Assembly: GCA_003129525.1 (NCBI GenBank)
Contig: CP029329.1
Coordinates: forward strand, 2,523,501 to 2,587,500
Reading direction: 5' to 3'
Origin: Clostridium beijerinckii
GTDB taxonomy: Bacteria; Bacillota; Clostridia; Clostridiales; Clostridiaceae
DNA: 64,000 nucleotides
How positions within the stretch are numbered: the stretch's first letter is position 1; each line of letters starts with the position of its first letter. Made by a program: the position numbers and the translations under genes. Shown one piece after another: positions 25,935 to 33,817 of the stretch. The notes beneath the pieces were generated by a model. The model was not told where the DNA came from, did not search any database, and saw nothing but the letters and a program-made list of their open reading frames with translations.

Positions 25935-26159
25935 TTAAGCGACAGTATAATCAGTAACATTTTTAGCAGTAAGTCTAGCATCAGCTTTCTTAACAAAAGC
26001 TCCAGCATTAGTTTCAAAAATGTCTTTAGCGATTATTATATCCATAAGGTTATTAACCTGAGCTTCAGTAATTGAAGCTTTTACACCACTTATACTTAAT
26101 GTAGATTTAGTACCAGCAGCAGTTAAGAACGTCATTGATAAAGAATACTCCATTTCCAT
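25935..26159 (-). CDS. DUF2922 domain-containing protein
   Basis: A 74-residue protein matching DUF2922 (YSLSMTFLTAAGTKSTLSI, then VKASITEAQVNNLMDIIIAKDIF, then KKADARLTAKNVTDY). No function is known. It is the last of three genes on the minus strand (YvrJ, DUF1659, DUF2922), a set conserved across spore-forming Firmicutes. AAAGGAGGGA lies just upstream of the ATG. Confidence 0.9.
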   Translation of the reverse strand: MEMEYSLSMTFLTAAGTKSTLSISGVKASITEAQVNNLMDIIIAKDIFETNAGAFVKKADARLTAKNVTDYTVA

Positions 26160-26224
26160 CTGTATTTCCCTCCTTTTTTTATTTAGCCAAAATTGACTGG
26201 CTAGAGATCTGGCTTTGGATTAAA

Positions 26225-26449
26225 TTAAGCCTGCACTAAAGTTGAAGATTCGTTTAAGTACACATCTCTTGTGTCTGCACTTAAAACTCCCTTAATAGCC
26301 TCTGCAACATCAAAAGCATTTTGAGGATTTACATTGTTTTTCACATTTGAAAAACTTTTCTTTGAGAAAATTGGGTCACCTGCCTTATCTACTGAAGTTT
26401 GAACTTCTATACTAAGACTGGTATTAGAAATTACTTTACTTGTAGCCAT
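26225..26449 (-). CDS. DUF1659 domain-containing protein
   Basis: A 74-residue protein matching DUF1659 (SLSIEVQTSVDKAGDPIFSK, then SNVKNNVNPQNAFDVAEAI). It has the same length and layout as the DUF2922 protein next to it, and the two may be distant paralogues. The AAGGAGGTG before the ATG is strong. Function unknown; middle gene of the YvrJ-DUF1659-DUF2922 set. Confidence 0.9.
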   Translation of the reverse strand: MATSKVISNTSLSIEVQTSVDKAGDPIFSKKSFSNVKNNVNPQNAFDVAEAIKGVLSADTRDVYLNESSTLVQA

Positions 26450-26535
26450 GTGTATTCACCTCCTTAATTTTATTTTCATAAGAGATATATACAAATCATA
26501 AAAAAATTACATATTAATTTTAAAATTTTTATAAT

Positions 26536-26721
26536 TTAATGTTCAGAAATGGCATCATTGTCTATAACAATTCCAAGTTTAGTTGATATTATGGTGTTTA
26601 GTTTATTAATTGATGATGATAAGCTGACAATTTGTTTTTCAAGTCTTATGAGCAGATAACCACTTACAACTACAGGAAAACCAACATTTGTTATCAAATT
26701 TATTAATTCATTAACTTCCAT
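26536..26721 (-). CDS. yvrJ: YvrJ-family small membrane protein
   Basis: A 61-residue protein with one N-terminal membrane segment (LITNVGFPVVVSGYLLIRLE) followed by a short helix (IVSLSSSINKLNTIIS), the YvrJ pattern. Start 26721 is chosen because AAGGAGG sits 8 bp upstream. It resembles phage holin-like or BhlA-like small proteins in shape, but the function is unknown. First gene of the three-gene set. Confidence 0.85.
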   Translation of the reverse strand: MEVNELINLITNVGFPVVVSGYLLIRLEKQIVSLSSSINKLNTIISTKLGIVIDNDAISEH

Positions 26722-26818
26722 TAAAATCACCTCCTTAAATTACTTATATAAATTTCTAAAAATAATTTCATATCTTTAGAAAAATCTTTCTAATATTATA
26801 TTTAAGGCATAATCAAAA

Positions 26819-27018
26819 AAATAACAAGTCCATTTGCCAGCCTATTTTCCATCATAAATGAAGCTCGACTCGCTACGCTCACTGAGTAAGCGATTCACGC
26901 AAAATCATAGATTTTGGTTCTCTGCTCATCGGCAAATTGACCTAATAGGCCTGCTATGAGGGCAATTCGTCTCCTTGCCTGATGAAAAATATTCATGGCA
27001 ACTTTGGACTTGTTATTT
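26819..27018. repeat. 200-bp structured intergenic element with 14-bp terminal inverted repeats
   Basis: AAATAACAAGTCCA (26819-26832) is perfectly complementary to TGGACTTGTTATTT (27005-27018). Inside, GCCA/TGGC and TTTTCCATCA/TGATGAAAA extend the pairing, giving one long outer stem. The centre is far more GC-rich than the surroundings (CTCGACTCGCTACGCTCACT). It has no open frame. It resembles a repeated clostridial intergenic element, either a MITE or a structured RNA. The remaining part of the gap 26731-27377 shows nothing but AT-rich sequence. Confidence 0.65.
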
Positions 27019-27328
27019 ATTTTCATATGCCTAAAGCAAATACTGGAGATAAACAAACCTGAAATTATACTTATATGGGAATTTTAATTTTCAATTATCA
27101 ATTGTAAATTGAGCATTGAAAGTTATCGTCTGGTGCTTATAGCATCTATTTTTTTTGTCAGATTGCGCAAAGTGGCATAAAAAAATTAGGATATTCTGTG
27201 GGAGCGAAATTTATATAAAAAATAGTATAAAGAGAACATGGTGGAAATAAAAGAGAAAAAACATTTCAAAATTGAGAAAAAAGGTATTGTAAAAATTTAA
27301 CAAACATGATAATATTTTCTTGAAAATA

Positions 27329-27346
27329 GTAAAAGTAAAGTTTTAC
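27329..27346. promoter_or_regulatory. Possible operator of the phage-type repressor
   Basis: GTAAAA and TTTTAC flank a 6-nt spacer, 32 bp before the HTH gene. A related GTAAAAATTTAAC sequence lies about 40 bp upstream. Confidence 0.35.
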
Positions 27347-27377
27347 CAAAAAAATTATATAAGAAGGGGTTTTCAAA

Positions 27378-27575
27378 ATGAACAAATTCAAAATTAAAGA
27401 ATTAAGAAAGAAAATGAATTTGACGGTACAGGAATTATCAATTAAAAGCGGAGTTGCAATGAGTTATGTATCTACTTTGGAAAATGATAAAAGTGGTTTA
27501 ACAAATCCTACAATGGAAATCATGATTAAAATATCTAATGCTCTTGGCTGCTCACCAAATGAGGTATTCTTTTAG
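27378..27575 (+). CDS. Phage-type Cro/CI regulator
   Basis: A 65-residue single-domain helix-turn-helix protein (IKELRKKMNLTVQELSIKSG, then MSYVSTLENDKSGLTNPT, then IMIKISNALGCSPNEVF). AGAAGGGG lies upstream of the ATG. It opens a unit of phage early genes (antirepressor, exonuclease, replisome organizer) in the same direction. It likely regulates that unit. Confidence 0.88.
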   Translation: MNKFKIKELRKKMNLTVQELSIKSGVAMSYVSTLENDKSGLTNPTMEIMIKISNALGCSPNEVFF

Positions 27576-27657
27576 AATAAAAACTGAGATGGCTTAGATT
27601 TCAAACAGATATTTTAAAAGTTTTATATATTTAGATTCTAAGAAAGGAGAAATAATC

Positions 27658-28449
27658 ATGGGTGAAGTTATTTTTAATAAAGCTTTAGGTCAACAATTAA
27701 CTATTGACACAAGGGATATAGCTGATTTTGCTCAAATTAAACATTATGAAATTTTAAGAAAACTTGATGGAGGATATAGCTCAAAAGCCAAGAGTGGTAT
27801 AATACAGGTTTTTAATAAAGAAAATATATCAGTTGAAAAGTATTTTATTGAATCTATATATACAGATGCAAAGGGAGAAAAAAGAAAATGCTATTTATGT
27901 ACCCGTCTTGGTTGTGATTTCTTAGCTAATAAATTTAGTGGAAAAAGGGGAATCATTTTTACTGCAAGATATGTGGACATGTTTCATAAAATGGAAAAGT
28001 CTTTAAGGGAGAATAAAGATAGCTATCTTATTGAAGATCCAATAGAGAGGGCAAAACGTTGGATTGGTGAGGCAGAAGAAAGAAAAAGATTAAAAAATGA
28101 AGTCATACAAAGCAAACCAAAAGTTCTTTTTGCAGATGCCGTCTCTACTTCTGAGTCTTCCATTTTAGTTTCTGAACTTGCAAAAATACTTAAACAAAAT
28201 GGAGTGAATATAGGAGGTCTTAGATTATTTAATTATCTTAAGGAAAATGGATATCTAATAAAGAGAAAAGGTTCAGAATATAATATGCCAACTCAGAAAT
28301 CTATGAACCTTGGGTTATTTGAAATTAAAGAAAACATCATAAAACATGGCAATGGTAAAGTCACAGTTTCAAAAACAAGCAAAATAACAGGAAAAGGCCA
28401 AAACTATTTTATAAATAAGTTTTTAGGAGCAAAATATGATGATCGTTAA
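27658..28449 (+). CDS. Phage antirepressor (Rha family with KilAC domain)
   Basis: A 263-residue protein with an N-terminal Rha-type domain (ALGQQLTIDTRDIADFAQIKH, then YLCTRLGCDFLANKFSGKRGI, then ARYVDMFHKME) and a C-terminal KilAC/ANT domain (ILVSELAKILKQNGVNIGG, then LFNYLKENGYLIK). Such proteins inactivate phage repressors or switch lysogeny. AGAAAGGAGA lies before the ATG. The next small gene overlaps its 3' end. Confidence 0.92.
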   Translation: MGEVIFNKALGQQLTIDTRDIADFAQIKHYEILRKLDGGYSSKAKSGIIQVFNKENISVEKYFIESIYTDAKGEKRKCYLCTRLGCDFLANKFSGKRGIIFTARYVDMFHKMEKSLRENKDSYLIEDPIERAKRWIGEAEERKRLKNEVIQSKPKVLFADAVSTSESSILVSELAKILKQNGVNIGGLRLFNYLKENGYLIKRKGSEYNMPTQKSMNLGLFEIKENIIKHGNGKVTVSKTSKITGKGQNYFINKFLGAKYDDR

Positions 28450-28603
28450 ATGTGCATATAAAACGTGTCTTTATTGCAATAATGGAAAATGCAACAGAGT
28501 GGCAATTGAATTAATGAGTTTTGATTATTTAGATGAAAAAAAAGAAGAAAGTCAGGGACTTGAATGCAGAGGATTTAAGTATAATCGGGACTGGATGGAA
28601 TGA
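28436..28603 (+). CDS. Small Cys-rich phage protein
   Basis: A 55-residue open frame (MMIVKCAYKTCLYC, then NNGKCNRVAIELMSF, then GLECRGFKYN) overlapping the antirepressor gene by 14 bp. TAGGAGC is 5 bp upstream of the ATG. Five cysteines suggest a zinc-binding fold. Small Cys-rich proteins at this place are common in clostridial phage early regions. It is followed by a short GTGAATT-type repeat stretch. Confidence 0.65.
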   Translation: MMIVKCAYKTCLYCNNGKCNRVAIELMSFDYLDEKKEESQGLECRGFKYNRDWME

Positions 28604-28647
28604 TCAATTGTAAACTGTGAATTGTGAACTGTGAATTGAATTAAAGG

Positions 28648-29622
28648 GTGGTGTTTGTTATAAATGAATTAGATTTAATTAAAGAAAGAAAAACGGGAAT
28701 TGGTGGTTCTGATGTAGGAGCCATTATGGGGATTAATAAGTACAAGAGTGCTTATGAGGTTTATATGGAGAAAATTACTGATGTAGAATTAGAGACTTTA
28801 GCTGACAATATGACATATAAAAAAGAAGGTGCTTACTGGGGAGAGACTTTAAAGGAAGTTAAGGCAAAAGAATTTACAGTAAGAACAGGTAAAAAGGTAA
28901 GAAAAGAAAACAAGAGATTAAAAGACAGAGAATATGACTTTATGCAAGCAAAAATAGATAGAAAAGTCATTGGTGAAAATTCTATTTTAATGTGCAAGAC
29001 AACCAGTGTATTTTTAGGGAAAGAATATGAAGGAGAAGAAGTTCCAGGAAATTTTATTCTTCAATGTCAGCACAATATGAGAGTTTCGGGAGCTGATAAA
29101 TGCTATATAGCCTCATTAATTGGCGGCCAGAGGTTTGTTATAAAGGAAATTCAGAGGGATGAGGAATTAATAAATATGATTATTGAAAAGGAAAAGGACT
29201 TTTGGTACAATCATGTTCTAAAAAAAATTCCGCCTTTAATTGATGGAAGTTATGGAGCATCAAAGTATATTGACGGCAGATATAAAGCTGGAACTAAAAA
29301 TTTAGAAATAATTCTTAAAGGAGAATATAAGGACAAGCTCCAAGAATATAAAAATGTTAAAGAAAATATAACAGCCTTAGAAGAAAAGCTAAAAGAAATA
29401 GAAAATAATATAAAAAATGAAATGAAAGATGCTGAAATGGGAATTACGGATTTGTTTTGTGTTAATTGGAAAACAATTACATCAAATAGAATAGATGCAA
29501 AAGCATTCAAAAATAATTATCCAGAGATTTATAAAAAAGTAATTAAAGAAAGCATAAGCAGAAGATTTGAGATTAAAGAGAGAACAAAAAGTGAAACAGA
29601 GAGTTTTATTTTTGCAAAGTAG
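28648..29622 (+). CDS. YqaJ-type phage recombination exonuclease
   Basis: A 324-residue protein of the YqaJ viral recombinase (lambda exonuclease-like, PD-(D/E)XK) family. It starts with the family signature LIKERKTGIGGSDVGAIMGINKYKSAYEVYMEK. Expected catalytic segments follow: AYWGETLKEV, DFMQAKIDRKVIGENSILMCK (D...C-K, the usual E-x-K position carries Cys) and QCQHNMRVSG. A C-terminal coiled part (LEEKLKEIENNIKNEMKDA) fits the family. The start is probably GTG 28648 or 28651. It would digest dsDNA ends for phage recombination. A RecT partner is not seen nearby. Confidence 0.9.
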   Translation: MVFVINELDLIKERKTGIGGSDVGAIMGINKYKSAYEVYMEKITDVELETLADNMTYKKEGAYWGETLKEVKAKEFTVRTGKKVRKENKRLKDREYDFMQAKIDRKVIGENSILMCKTTSVFLGKEYEGEEVPGNFILQCQHNMRVSGADKCYIASLIGGQRFVIKEIQRDEELINMIIEKEKDFWYNHVLKKIPPLIDGSYGASKYIDGRYKAGTKNLEIILKGEYKDKLQEYKNVKENITALEEKLKEIENNIKNEMKDAEMGITDLFCVNWKTITSNRIDAKAFKNNYPEIYKKVIKESISRRFEIKERTKSETESFIFAK

Positions 29623-29714
29623 AAATTTCAAAAGGGAGTATATAGAATTTTGTGTGAATTAAATGGTGATTTACGGAATGTGAATTAAGTTTAATTATTA
29701 TGAGGGGGAAGATT

Positions 29715-30092
29715 ATGGCAACAAACAAGAGTTTAAAAAGGGATTTAAATAATATAGCTGGGACTAAAGAGGAAATATCTTTAAATAAAAAAGATTTAGA
29801 CTTAAATAAAGATGAAATAAATTTTAATACAGAAGAAACAGACTTAAATGGAAAAGATAATATGCTTAATAATGAAACCGTTGTTGCAAGTTTCAATGTA
29901 GTGGAAAATGGAATAATGAAAAATATTGAAAAGAGTGAAGTGGCTACTGAAAATAAAGAAGTTATTAATGAAGAGGCAGATGATAGCATGAATTTAAAGA
30001 TTTTTAAAAATTACATGGATCTATGCAGAAAAACTGGGTTAATACCATCATGGACAGAATTAAATAAATTTAAACAATATTATATAGGGTAA
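29715..30092 (+). CDS. Asn/Lys/Glu-rich phage hypothetical protein
   Basis: A 125-residue protein, unrecognised. The middle (residues about 15-55) is a low-complexity string of short repeats around LNKKDLDLNK, INFNTEETDLN and GKDNMLNN, like a degenerate 7-residue repeat. The C-terminal 30 residues (FKNYMDLCRKTGLIPSWTELNKFK) look like a folded small domain. ATG 29715 follows GAGGGGGAA; the in-frame ATG at 29700 overlaps that site's position and is less likely. It sits between the exonuclease and replisome-organizer genes. Confidence 0.65.
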   Translation: MATNKSLKRDLNNIAGTKEEISLNKKDLDLNKDEINFNTEETDLNGKDNMLNNETVVASFNVVENGIMKNIEKSEVATENKEVINEEADDSMNLKIFKNYMDLCRKTGLIPSWTELNKFKQYYIG

Positions 30093-30103
30093 ATTACCAT
30101 ATT

Positions 30104-30151
30104 AATATGACTGTTAAAACGTATATTTTTTTATAACAGTCATATTTTTTT
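30104..30151 (+). terminator. Terminator inside the phage early region
   Basis: AATATGACTGTTA and TAACAGTCATATT form a perfect 13-bp stem, followed by TTTTT. It separates the exonuclease unit from the replisome-organizer gene. Confidence 0.85.
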
Positions 30152-30189
30152 GATTGTGCCTTATATATTAAATTACAGGGGGAATTAAA

Positions 30190-31257
30190 GTGGCTAACAT
30201 TGATTGGATAAAAATATATACTAGAATATTTGAAGATGAAAAGATTAAATTCATAGATAGACTTAAAGAAAGAGATGTTATCCTTTGCATGTGGTTTAAA
30301 TTATTAATCCAGGCAGCGAAAACTAATGCTAAGGGAATGATTTTTTTAAGCCCCAAAATGCCATATACTAATGAAATGTTTTCTATATTGTTTAATAGGC
30401 CTTTAAATACCGTTAAATTTTCATTTAAGATCTTAAGTGATTTTCAAATGATTGAAATAGATGATAATAACTTTATTAAAATATGCAACTGGGAGAAATA
30501 TCAAAATGTTGAAGGCATGGAAAGAGTCCGCTTATTAAATAGAAAAAGAGCAGAAAGGCATAGGCAAAAAAGTAAACAAATAATTTATGATGAATTAGAG
30601 GGACAAAATAATATTTATGAAAACGAGCTTGAGAATAATTTTAATAATGATGAAAGTGAAATTAATAAAACCACTTTTGAAAAAAATAGTAACGTTACTA
30701 AAACAACTTTTAAAGAAAATAATAACGTTACTGTAACGCTTAAGAGAGAGAGAGAGAGAGAGAATAAGATAGAGAATGAGAATAAGATAAAGAGAGAGAT
30801 AGAGAATAAGATAAAAAACAAGAGCGAAAGAAATCAGGAGAATCTTGAAAATATACAGCAAAGTAGGAGGAGTAATGACGCACATGAAAACTCTCTCTCT
30901 CTTAAAATAAAAAAAGAAAAATCTTTAAAAGAGGTTGATGAACTGCTAAATCACTATAAAAATAGGGGAATCACAATCGGAGGACTTAATTTAAATTCAC
31001 TTGAAGATTCTATAAGTATTCATGGGAAGATTAATGCTAAAGCTGCAATAGATAAAGCTTTAGAATTAAATAAACCAGATATGAAATATATTAACGGAAT
31101 TCTTGGAAACTGGAAAAGAGAGGGATATCCATCAGCAGATTCCCTTGGGAATGGTATTAAATCGTGGAATTCACGCTCTTTAAGATTTAATAATTTTAAA
31201 CCAAGGGAGTATGATTATGAGAATTTGGAGAAAGCACTGCTTGGATGGGACAAGTAA
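30190..31257 (+). CDS. Phage replisome organizer / DnaD-like replication initiator
   Basis: A 355-residue protein. Residues 1-120 match the phage replisome organizer N-terminal domain (IDWIKIYTRIFEDEKIKFID, then LILCMWFKLL-like, then YTNEMFSILFNRPLNTVKF, then NWEKYQN). A central variable linker (about 130-240) is rich in Asn, Lys and Glu and carries an RERERE run coded by an (AG)10 tract. The C-terminal DnaD-like domain contains INGILGNWKREGYPSADSL. It starts at GTG after AGGGGGAA. It would recruit the host helicase to the phage origin, which may lie in the tandem repeats inside this gene. Confidence 0.9.
   Translation: MANIDWIKIYTRIFEDEKIKFIDRLKERDVILCMWFKLLIQAAKTNAKGMIFLSPKMPYTNEMFSILFNRPLNTVKFSFKILSDFQMIEIDDNNFIKICNWEKYQNVEGMERVRLLNRKRAERHRQKSKQIIYDELEGQNNIYENELENNFNNDESEINKTTFEKNSNVTKTTFKENNNVTVTLKRERERENKIENENKIKREIENKIKNKSERNQENLENIQQSRRSNDAHENSLSLKIKKEKSLKEVDELLNHYKNRGITIGGLNLNSLEDSISIHGKINAKAAIDKALELNKPDMKYINGILGNWKREGYPSADSLGNGIKSWNSRSLRFNNFKPREYDYENLEKALLGWDK
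30670..30732 (+). repeat. Two 33-bp-period tandem repeats inside the replisome-organizer gene
   Basis: Two copies (30670-30699 and 30703-30732) share AC-A-CTTTT.AA..AAATA.TAACGTTACT, each encoding TTF-x5-NVT. Each ends in the palindrome-forming AACGTT; the first is the 12-bp palindrome AGTAACGTTACT. An (AG)10 tract follows at 30743-30762 and a (CT)6 tract at 30890-30902. The set looks like iterons of a phage origin embedded in its initiator gene. Confidence 0.6.
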
Positions 31258-31258
31258 A

Positions 31259-31840
31259 TCAATGTATTTTTATATGAGGATTTAATGATTTTTTAATTTT
31301 CTTTAAGGTGTTGTTCTTTTTAGAAATAGCTGTAGAATAACTCATATTTTTTGAAAAAGCATAAGTTCTAACAGTATTTTTTTTGAAAAATATATAATCT
31401 ATAAGTTCTCTTTCATCTTCTTTTAAATTATTAAGCGCATGATTTAAATGCTCAAAATCACTTTTTCTTAGAAAACCATCTTCTATATTAAGTTCATTTG
31501 AAGCTATAGTATTTTCTACATCTTCAAAGAGGGCAAGAGCAGCTTGTCCCTCAGAACTTGAATGATTAATACTTTTTTTTATAAGAAGACTAATTTGATT
31601 TTTTATTGAGTTAATAGCATAACCCACAAATCTATGGCTTTTTGTATCATACTTATGAAGACAATAAAAGAGAGCTTTATAGCATTCATTATGCAAATCC
31701 TGCTTATCATATCCATGAATAAAAGCCTTGTTAGACAAGCTTAAAATAAAAGGTGTAAATTCCTTAACTAATAATTCTTTACACATTTCATCTCCAAGTT
31801 TCGAAGAAATAACGAGTTTTTCAATATATGCATAATCCAT
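31259..31840 (-). CDS. Small sigma-70-family factor, phage or bacteriocin-type
   Basis: A 193-residue protein with a sigma region 2-like segment (GYDKQDLHNECYKALFYCLHKYD, then FVGYAINSIKNQISLLIKK) and a C-terminal region 4-like segment (HALNNLKEDERELIDYIFFKKNTVRTYAFSKNMSYSTAISKKNN broken into an LKEDERELI helix and an SYSTAISKK recognition helix). Size and layout resemble clostridial TcdR/UviA-type or phage late sigma factors. ATG 31840 is chosen because GGAGGAGG lies just upstream. It is convergent to the replisome-organizer gene with a 1-bp gap. Its target promoters are not evident in the window. Confidence 0.75.
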   Translation of the reverse strand: MDYAYIEKLVISSKLGDEMCKELLVKEFTPFILSLSNKAFIHGYDKQDLHNECYKALFYCLHKYDTKSHRFVGYAINSIKNQISLLIKKSINHSSSEGQAALALFEDVENTIASNELNIEDGFLRKSDFEHLNHALNNLKEDERELIDYIFFKKNTVRTYAFSKNMSYSTAISKKNNTLKKIKKSLNPHIKIH

Positions 31841-31944
31841 AATAAAAGCCTCCTCCAATATAAATGATTCTTTAAATGTAAAAAAATACCTTCCCTTAGA
31901 CATATATAATTTTCCGAGAATAATTACATGTTTTTATTTGATTT

Positions 31945-31975
31945 TTTTAACCACTACATTTTTATCGTCGTTAAA
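31945..31975. repeat. Dispersed 31-bp upstream motif, copy 2
   Basis: TTTTAACCACTACATTTTT and TCGTCGTTAAA, lying 127 bp before the MntA gene. See copies at 6581 and 32954. Confidence 0.65.
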
Positions 31976-32101
31976 TTATTAGATCCTAAAAATGTTGTTG
32001 CTAAAAAGTTTTTAGCGAACTGAACAAAAATACCGTTATTTAGGATATAATATAGATATTAAAATAAGTATAATTTAGAATTGTTTAAGGATGGTGTAAA
32101 T

Positions 32102-32485
32102 ATGAATCAAAAGTTGATTTATGAAAAAATTAAAGATTTAATACCTAAAGATAAGATTGACGCTTTATACTTATTTGGATCTTATAGTAATGGTACTTTT
32201 ACGGAAGATAGTGATATTGATTTTGCCATTTTTAGTGATAATTTAAGTTATATAGAGTTAGTAGATTTAGAAGATAAAATAAGTGAAAGACTCAATAAAG
32301 AGGTAGATCTTGTATTACCTGAAAAAAATGATGTTTTATTATTAAGAGAGATACTACAAGGGAAATCATTAATGGAAACATCAGAGGCTTTTGATACGTG
32401 GTTTGAAAAATTTAATGAATGGTTAGCTTCGGAATGGTGGTTTATAGAGATGTGCATTAATGAGAGGTGTGGTTTAAATGGATAG
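32102..32485 (+). CDS. mntA: MntA-type nucleotidyltransferase antitoxin
   Basis: A 127-residue minimal nucleotidyltransferase with the motif Gly26-Ser27-Tyr-Ser followed by Asp38-x-Asp40 (EDSDIDFAIF), and a third acidic strand KEVDLVL. It overlaps the HEPN-type toxin gene by 8 bp. In the MntA-HepT (type VII) toxin-antitoxin system the MntA enzyme adds AMP to the toxin and blocks it. ATG 32102 is used because AAGGATGG is upstream; an ATG 21 bp earlier has no such site. The gene pair lies between a prophage remnant and unknown membrane genes. Confidence 0.9.
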   Translation: MNQKLIYEKIKDLIPKDKIDALYLFGSYSNGTFTEDSDIDFAIFSDNLSYIELVDLEDKISERLNKEVDLVLPEKNDVLLLREILQGKSLMETSEAFDTWFEKFNEWLASEWWFIEMCINERCGLNG

Positions 32486-32912
32486 ACTAAATATTGAACG
32501 ATTAAAATATATAAGTACTAGTATGCAAGATGTAATAAGAGATTTAGATGAAATAATATCACTTTATGATAGTCAACCTATAGTTATTCAAAAGCATTTA
32601 GAACAAAGTTTTAGAACGAGTTTTCTTCAATATAAAGAACTGCTCGGAAACTATATGAGTCAATGTCTTAAAGTACTTGCAATAAGTGTTAATAAAATCA
32701 CATATGGTGATGCAATTGAATTATGCATAAAGGAAGGATTTTTACCTAAGGATGAAATAGTATTATATAGAACTTTAAGTAAATTTAGAAATGATACAGC
32801 TCATGTATATAAAAAGCCACCATTTAAAGTATTGATTCAATTTTATAAAGAAAATGGAGAATTTTTAATTGATATAATTGAAAATATTAATAGTGTGATA
32901 AAAAGAGGATAA
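32478..32912 (+). CDS. hepT: HepT-type HEPN ribonuclease toxin
   Basis: A 144-residue all-alpha HEPN protein with the catalytic R-x4-H-x-Y motif at Arg104, His109 and Tyr111 (RNDTAHVY). The preceding YRTLSKF helix and the LEQSFRTSFLQYKELLGNYM helix fit the HepT fold. HepT toxins cleave RNA (often tRNA) unless AMPylated at the Tyr by MntA, whose gene overlaps upstream. It is an intact toxin by motif. It may also act in antiphage defence. Confidence 0.9.
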   Translation: MDRLNIERLKYISTSMQDVIRDLDEIISLYDSQPIVIQKHLEQSFRTSFLQYKELLGNYMSQCLKVLAISVNKITYGDAIELCIKEGFLPKDEIVLYRTLSKFRNDTAHVYKKPPFKVLIQFYKENGEFLIDIIENINSVIKRG

Positions 32913-32953
32913 ATATAACATCAATTGTATCCACAGAGAAAACAAGATTTAAG

Positions 32954-32984
32954 TTTTAACCAATACATTTTTATCGTCGTTAAA
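32954..32984. repeat. Dispersed 31-bp upstream motif, copy 3
   Basis: TTTTAACCAATACATTTTT and TCGTCGTTAAA, followed 36 bp later by a possible -10 (TTAAAAT). It lies in the 335-bp gap between HepT and the membrane protein gene; that gap holds nothing else I can identify. Confidence 0.65.
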
Positions 32985-33247
32985 AACATTGTATTCAAAA
33001 CAGGAGTTTATGTGTTAAAATATAGTTATAAATTGGTAAAGAAGGATATTTAATTTATGTAATCTATTCATTGTAATTCTTATGATTTGCTAGTATTTCA
33101 AATTTGTATATAAAAAAATAATAATTAATTTAAAAAAACTTAGGATTGATGCATAGTTATAAATTATGACGAATCAAAATACAAAAACATTCTTTGAAAA
33201 TTGATAACACGGTATGGCAAAATATTAGTAAGAGAGAGGTGATGGTT

Positions 33248-33817
33248 TTGAATAAAATTAACAAGAAAATATGTTTAGGGTTACTTTCTTTAATATTATT
33301 TCTTATAGGCGTATTATTTACTGTCTCATGGGGAAATAAGACTTGCTATGGAGATATTATATTAAAATTTATAGGATTAAAACCATGGTCAAAGGTTAGT
33401 ACAGGACTACATTATACAGCATTCTATTCTTTAATATTTTTTATACCATCATTTATTTTAGGTTATAAGTTCAAAGAAACGTTAGGACTAAGTAACATGA
33501 GTGAAATGAGAAGAATAGAAACTTGGGAATGTAAATTGAGCATAGTAATAGTGATAATCAGTTCATTTGTTTTACCAGGGAAAATAATACAAGATGGAAC
33601 TTTAATAGAATATGCTTTTGGATTTCCTTGTGACTATTGGTTCATATACCAACAAAATAAAGAAAGTTTTCAATTGTTTAGTAATATATTTAATGGAAAT
33701 ACAGGAATGAATATTAATATATTAAGTCTATTTATTAATATAGTTATTATTTATTATGTATTAGTATTAGTGAAGACAATATATATGAAAATTAATACGA
33801 GGAGGAGAGATAAATAA
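33248..33817 (+). CDS. Four-helix membrane protein, unknown function
   Basis: About 189 residues with four likely membrane segments: ICLGLLSLILFLIGVLFTV, YTAFYSLIFFIPSFILGY, LSIVIVIISSFVLPG and ILSLFINIVIIYYVLVLVK. I do not recognise a family. TTG 33248 fits AGAGAGGTG best; an upstream ATG at 33242 or a longer frame to 33194 is possible. Its stop overlaps the start of the next small gene, so the two are an operon. Confidence 0.6.
   Translation: MNKINKKICLGLLSLILFLIGVLFTVSWGNKTCYGDIILKFIGLKPWSKVSTGLHYTAFYSLIFFIPSFILGYKFKETLGLSNMSEMRRIETWECKLSIVIVIISSFVLPGKIIQDGTLIEYAFGFPCDYWFIYQQNKESFQLFSNIFNGNTGMNINILSLFINIVIIYYVLVLVKTIYMKINTRRRDK

Noticed and set aside
27378-31840. A complete prophage
   Set aside because: Only early genes are present; no integrase, packaging, structural or lysis genes could be found on either side.
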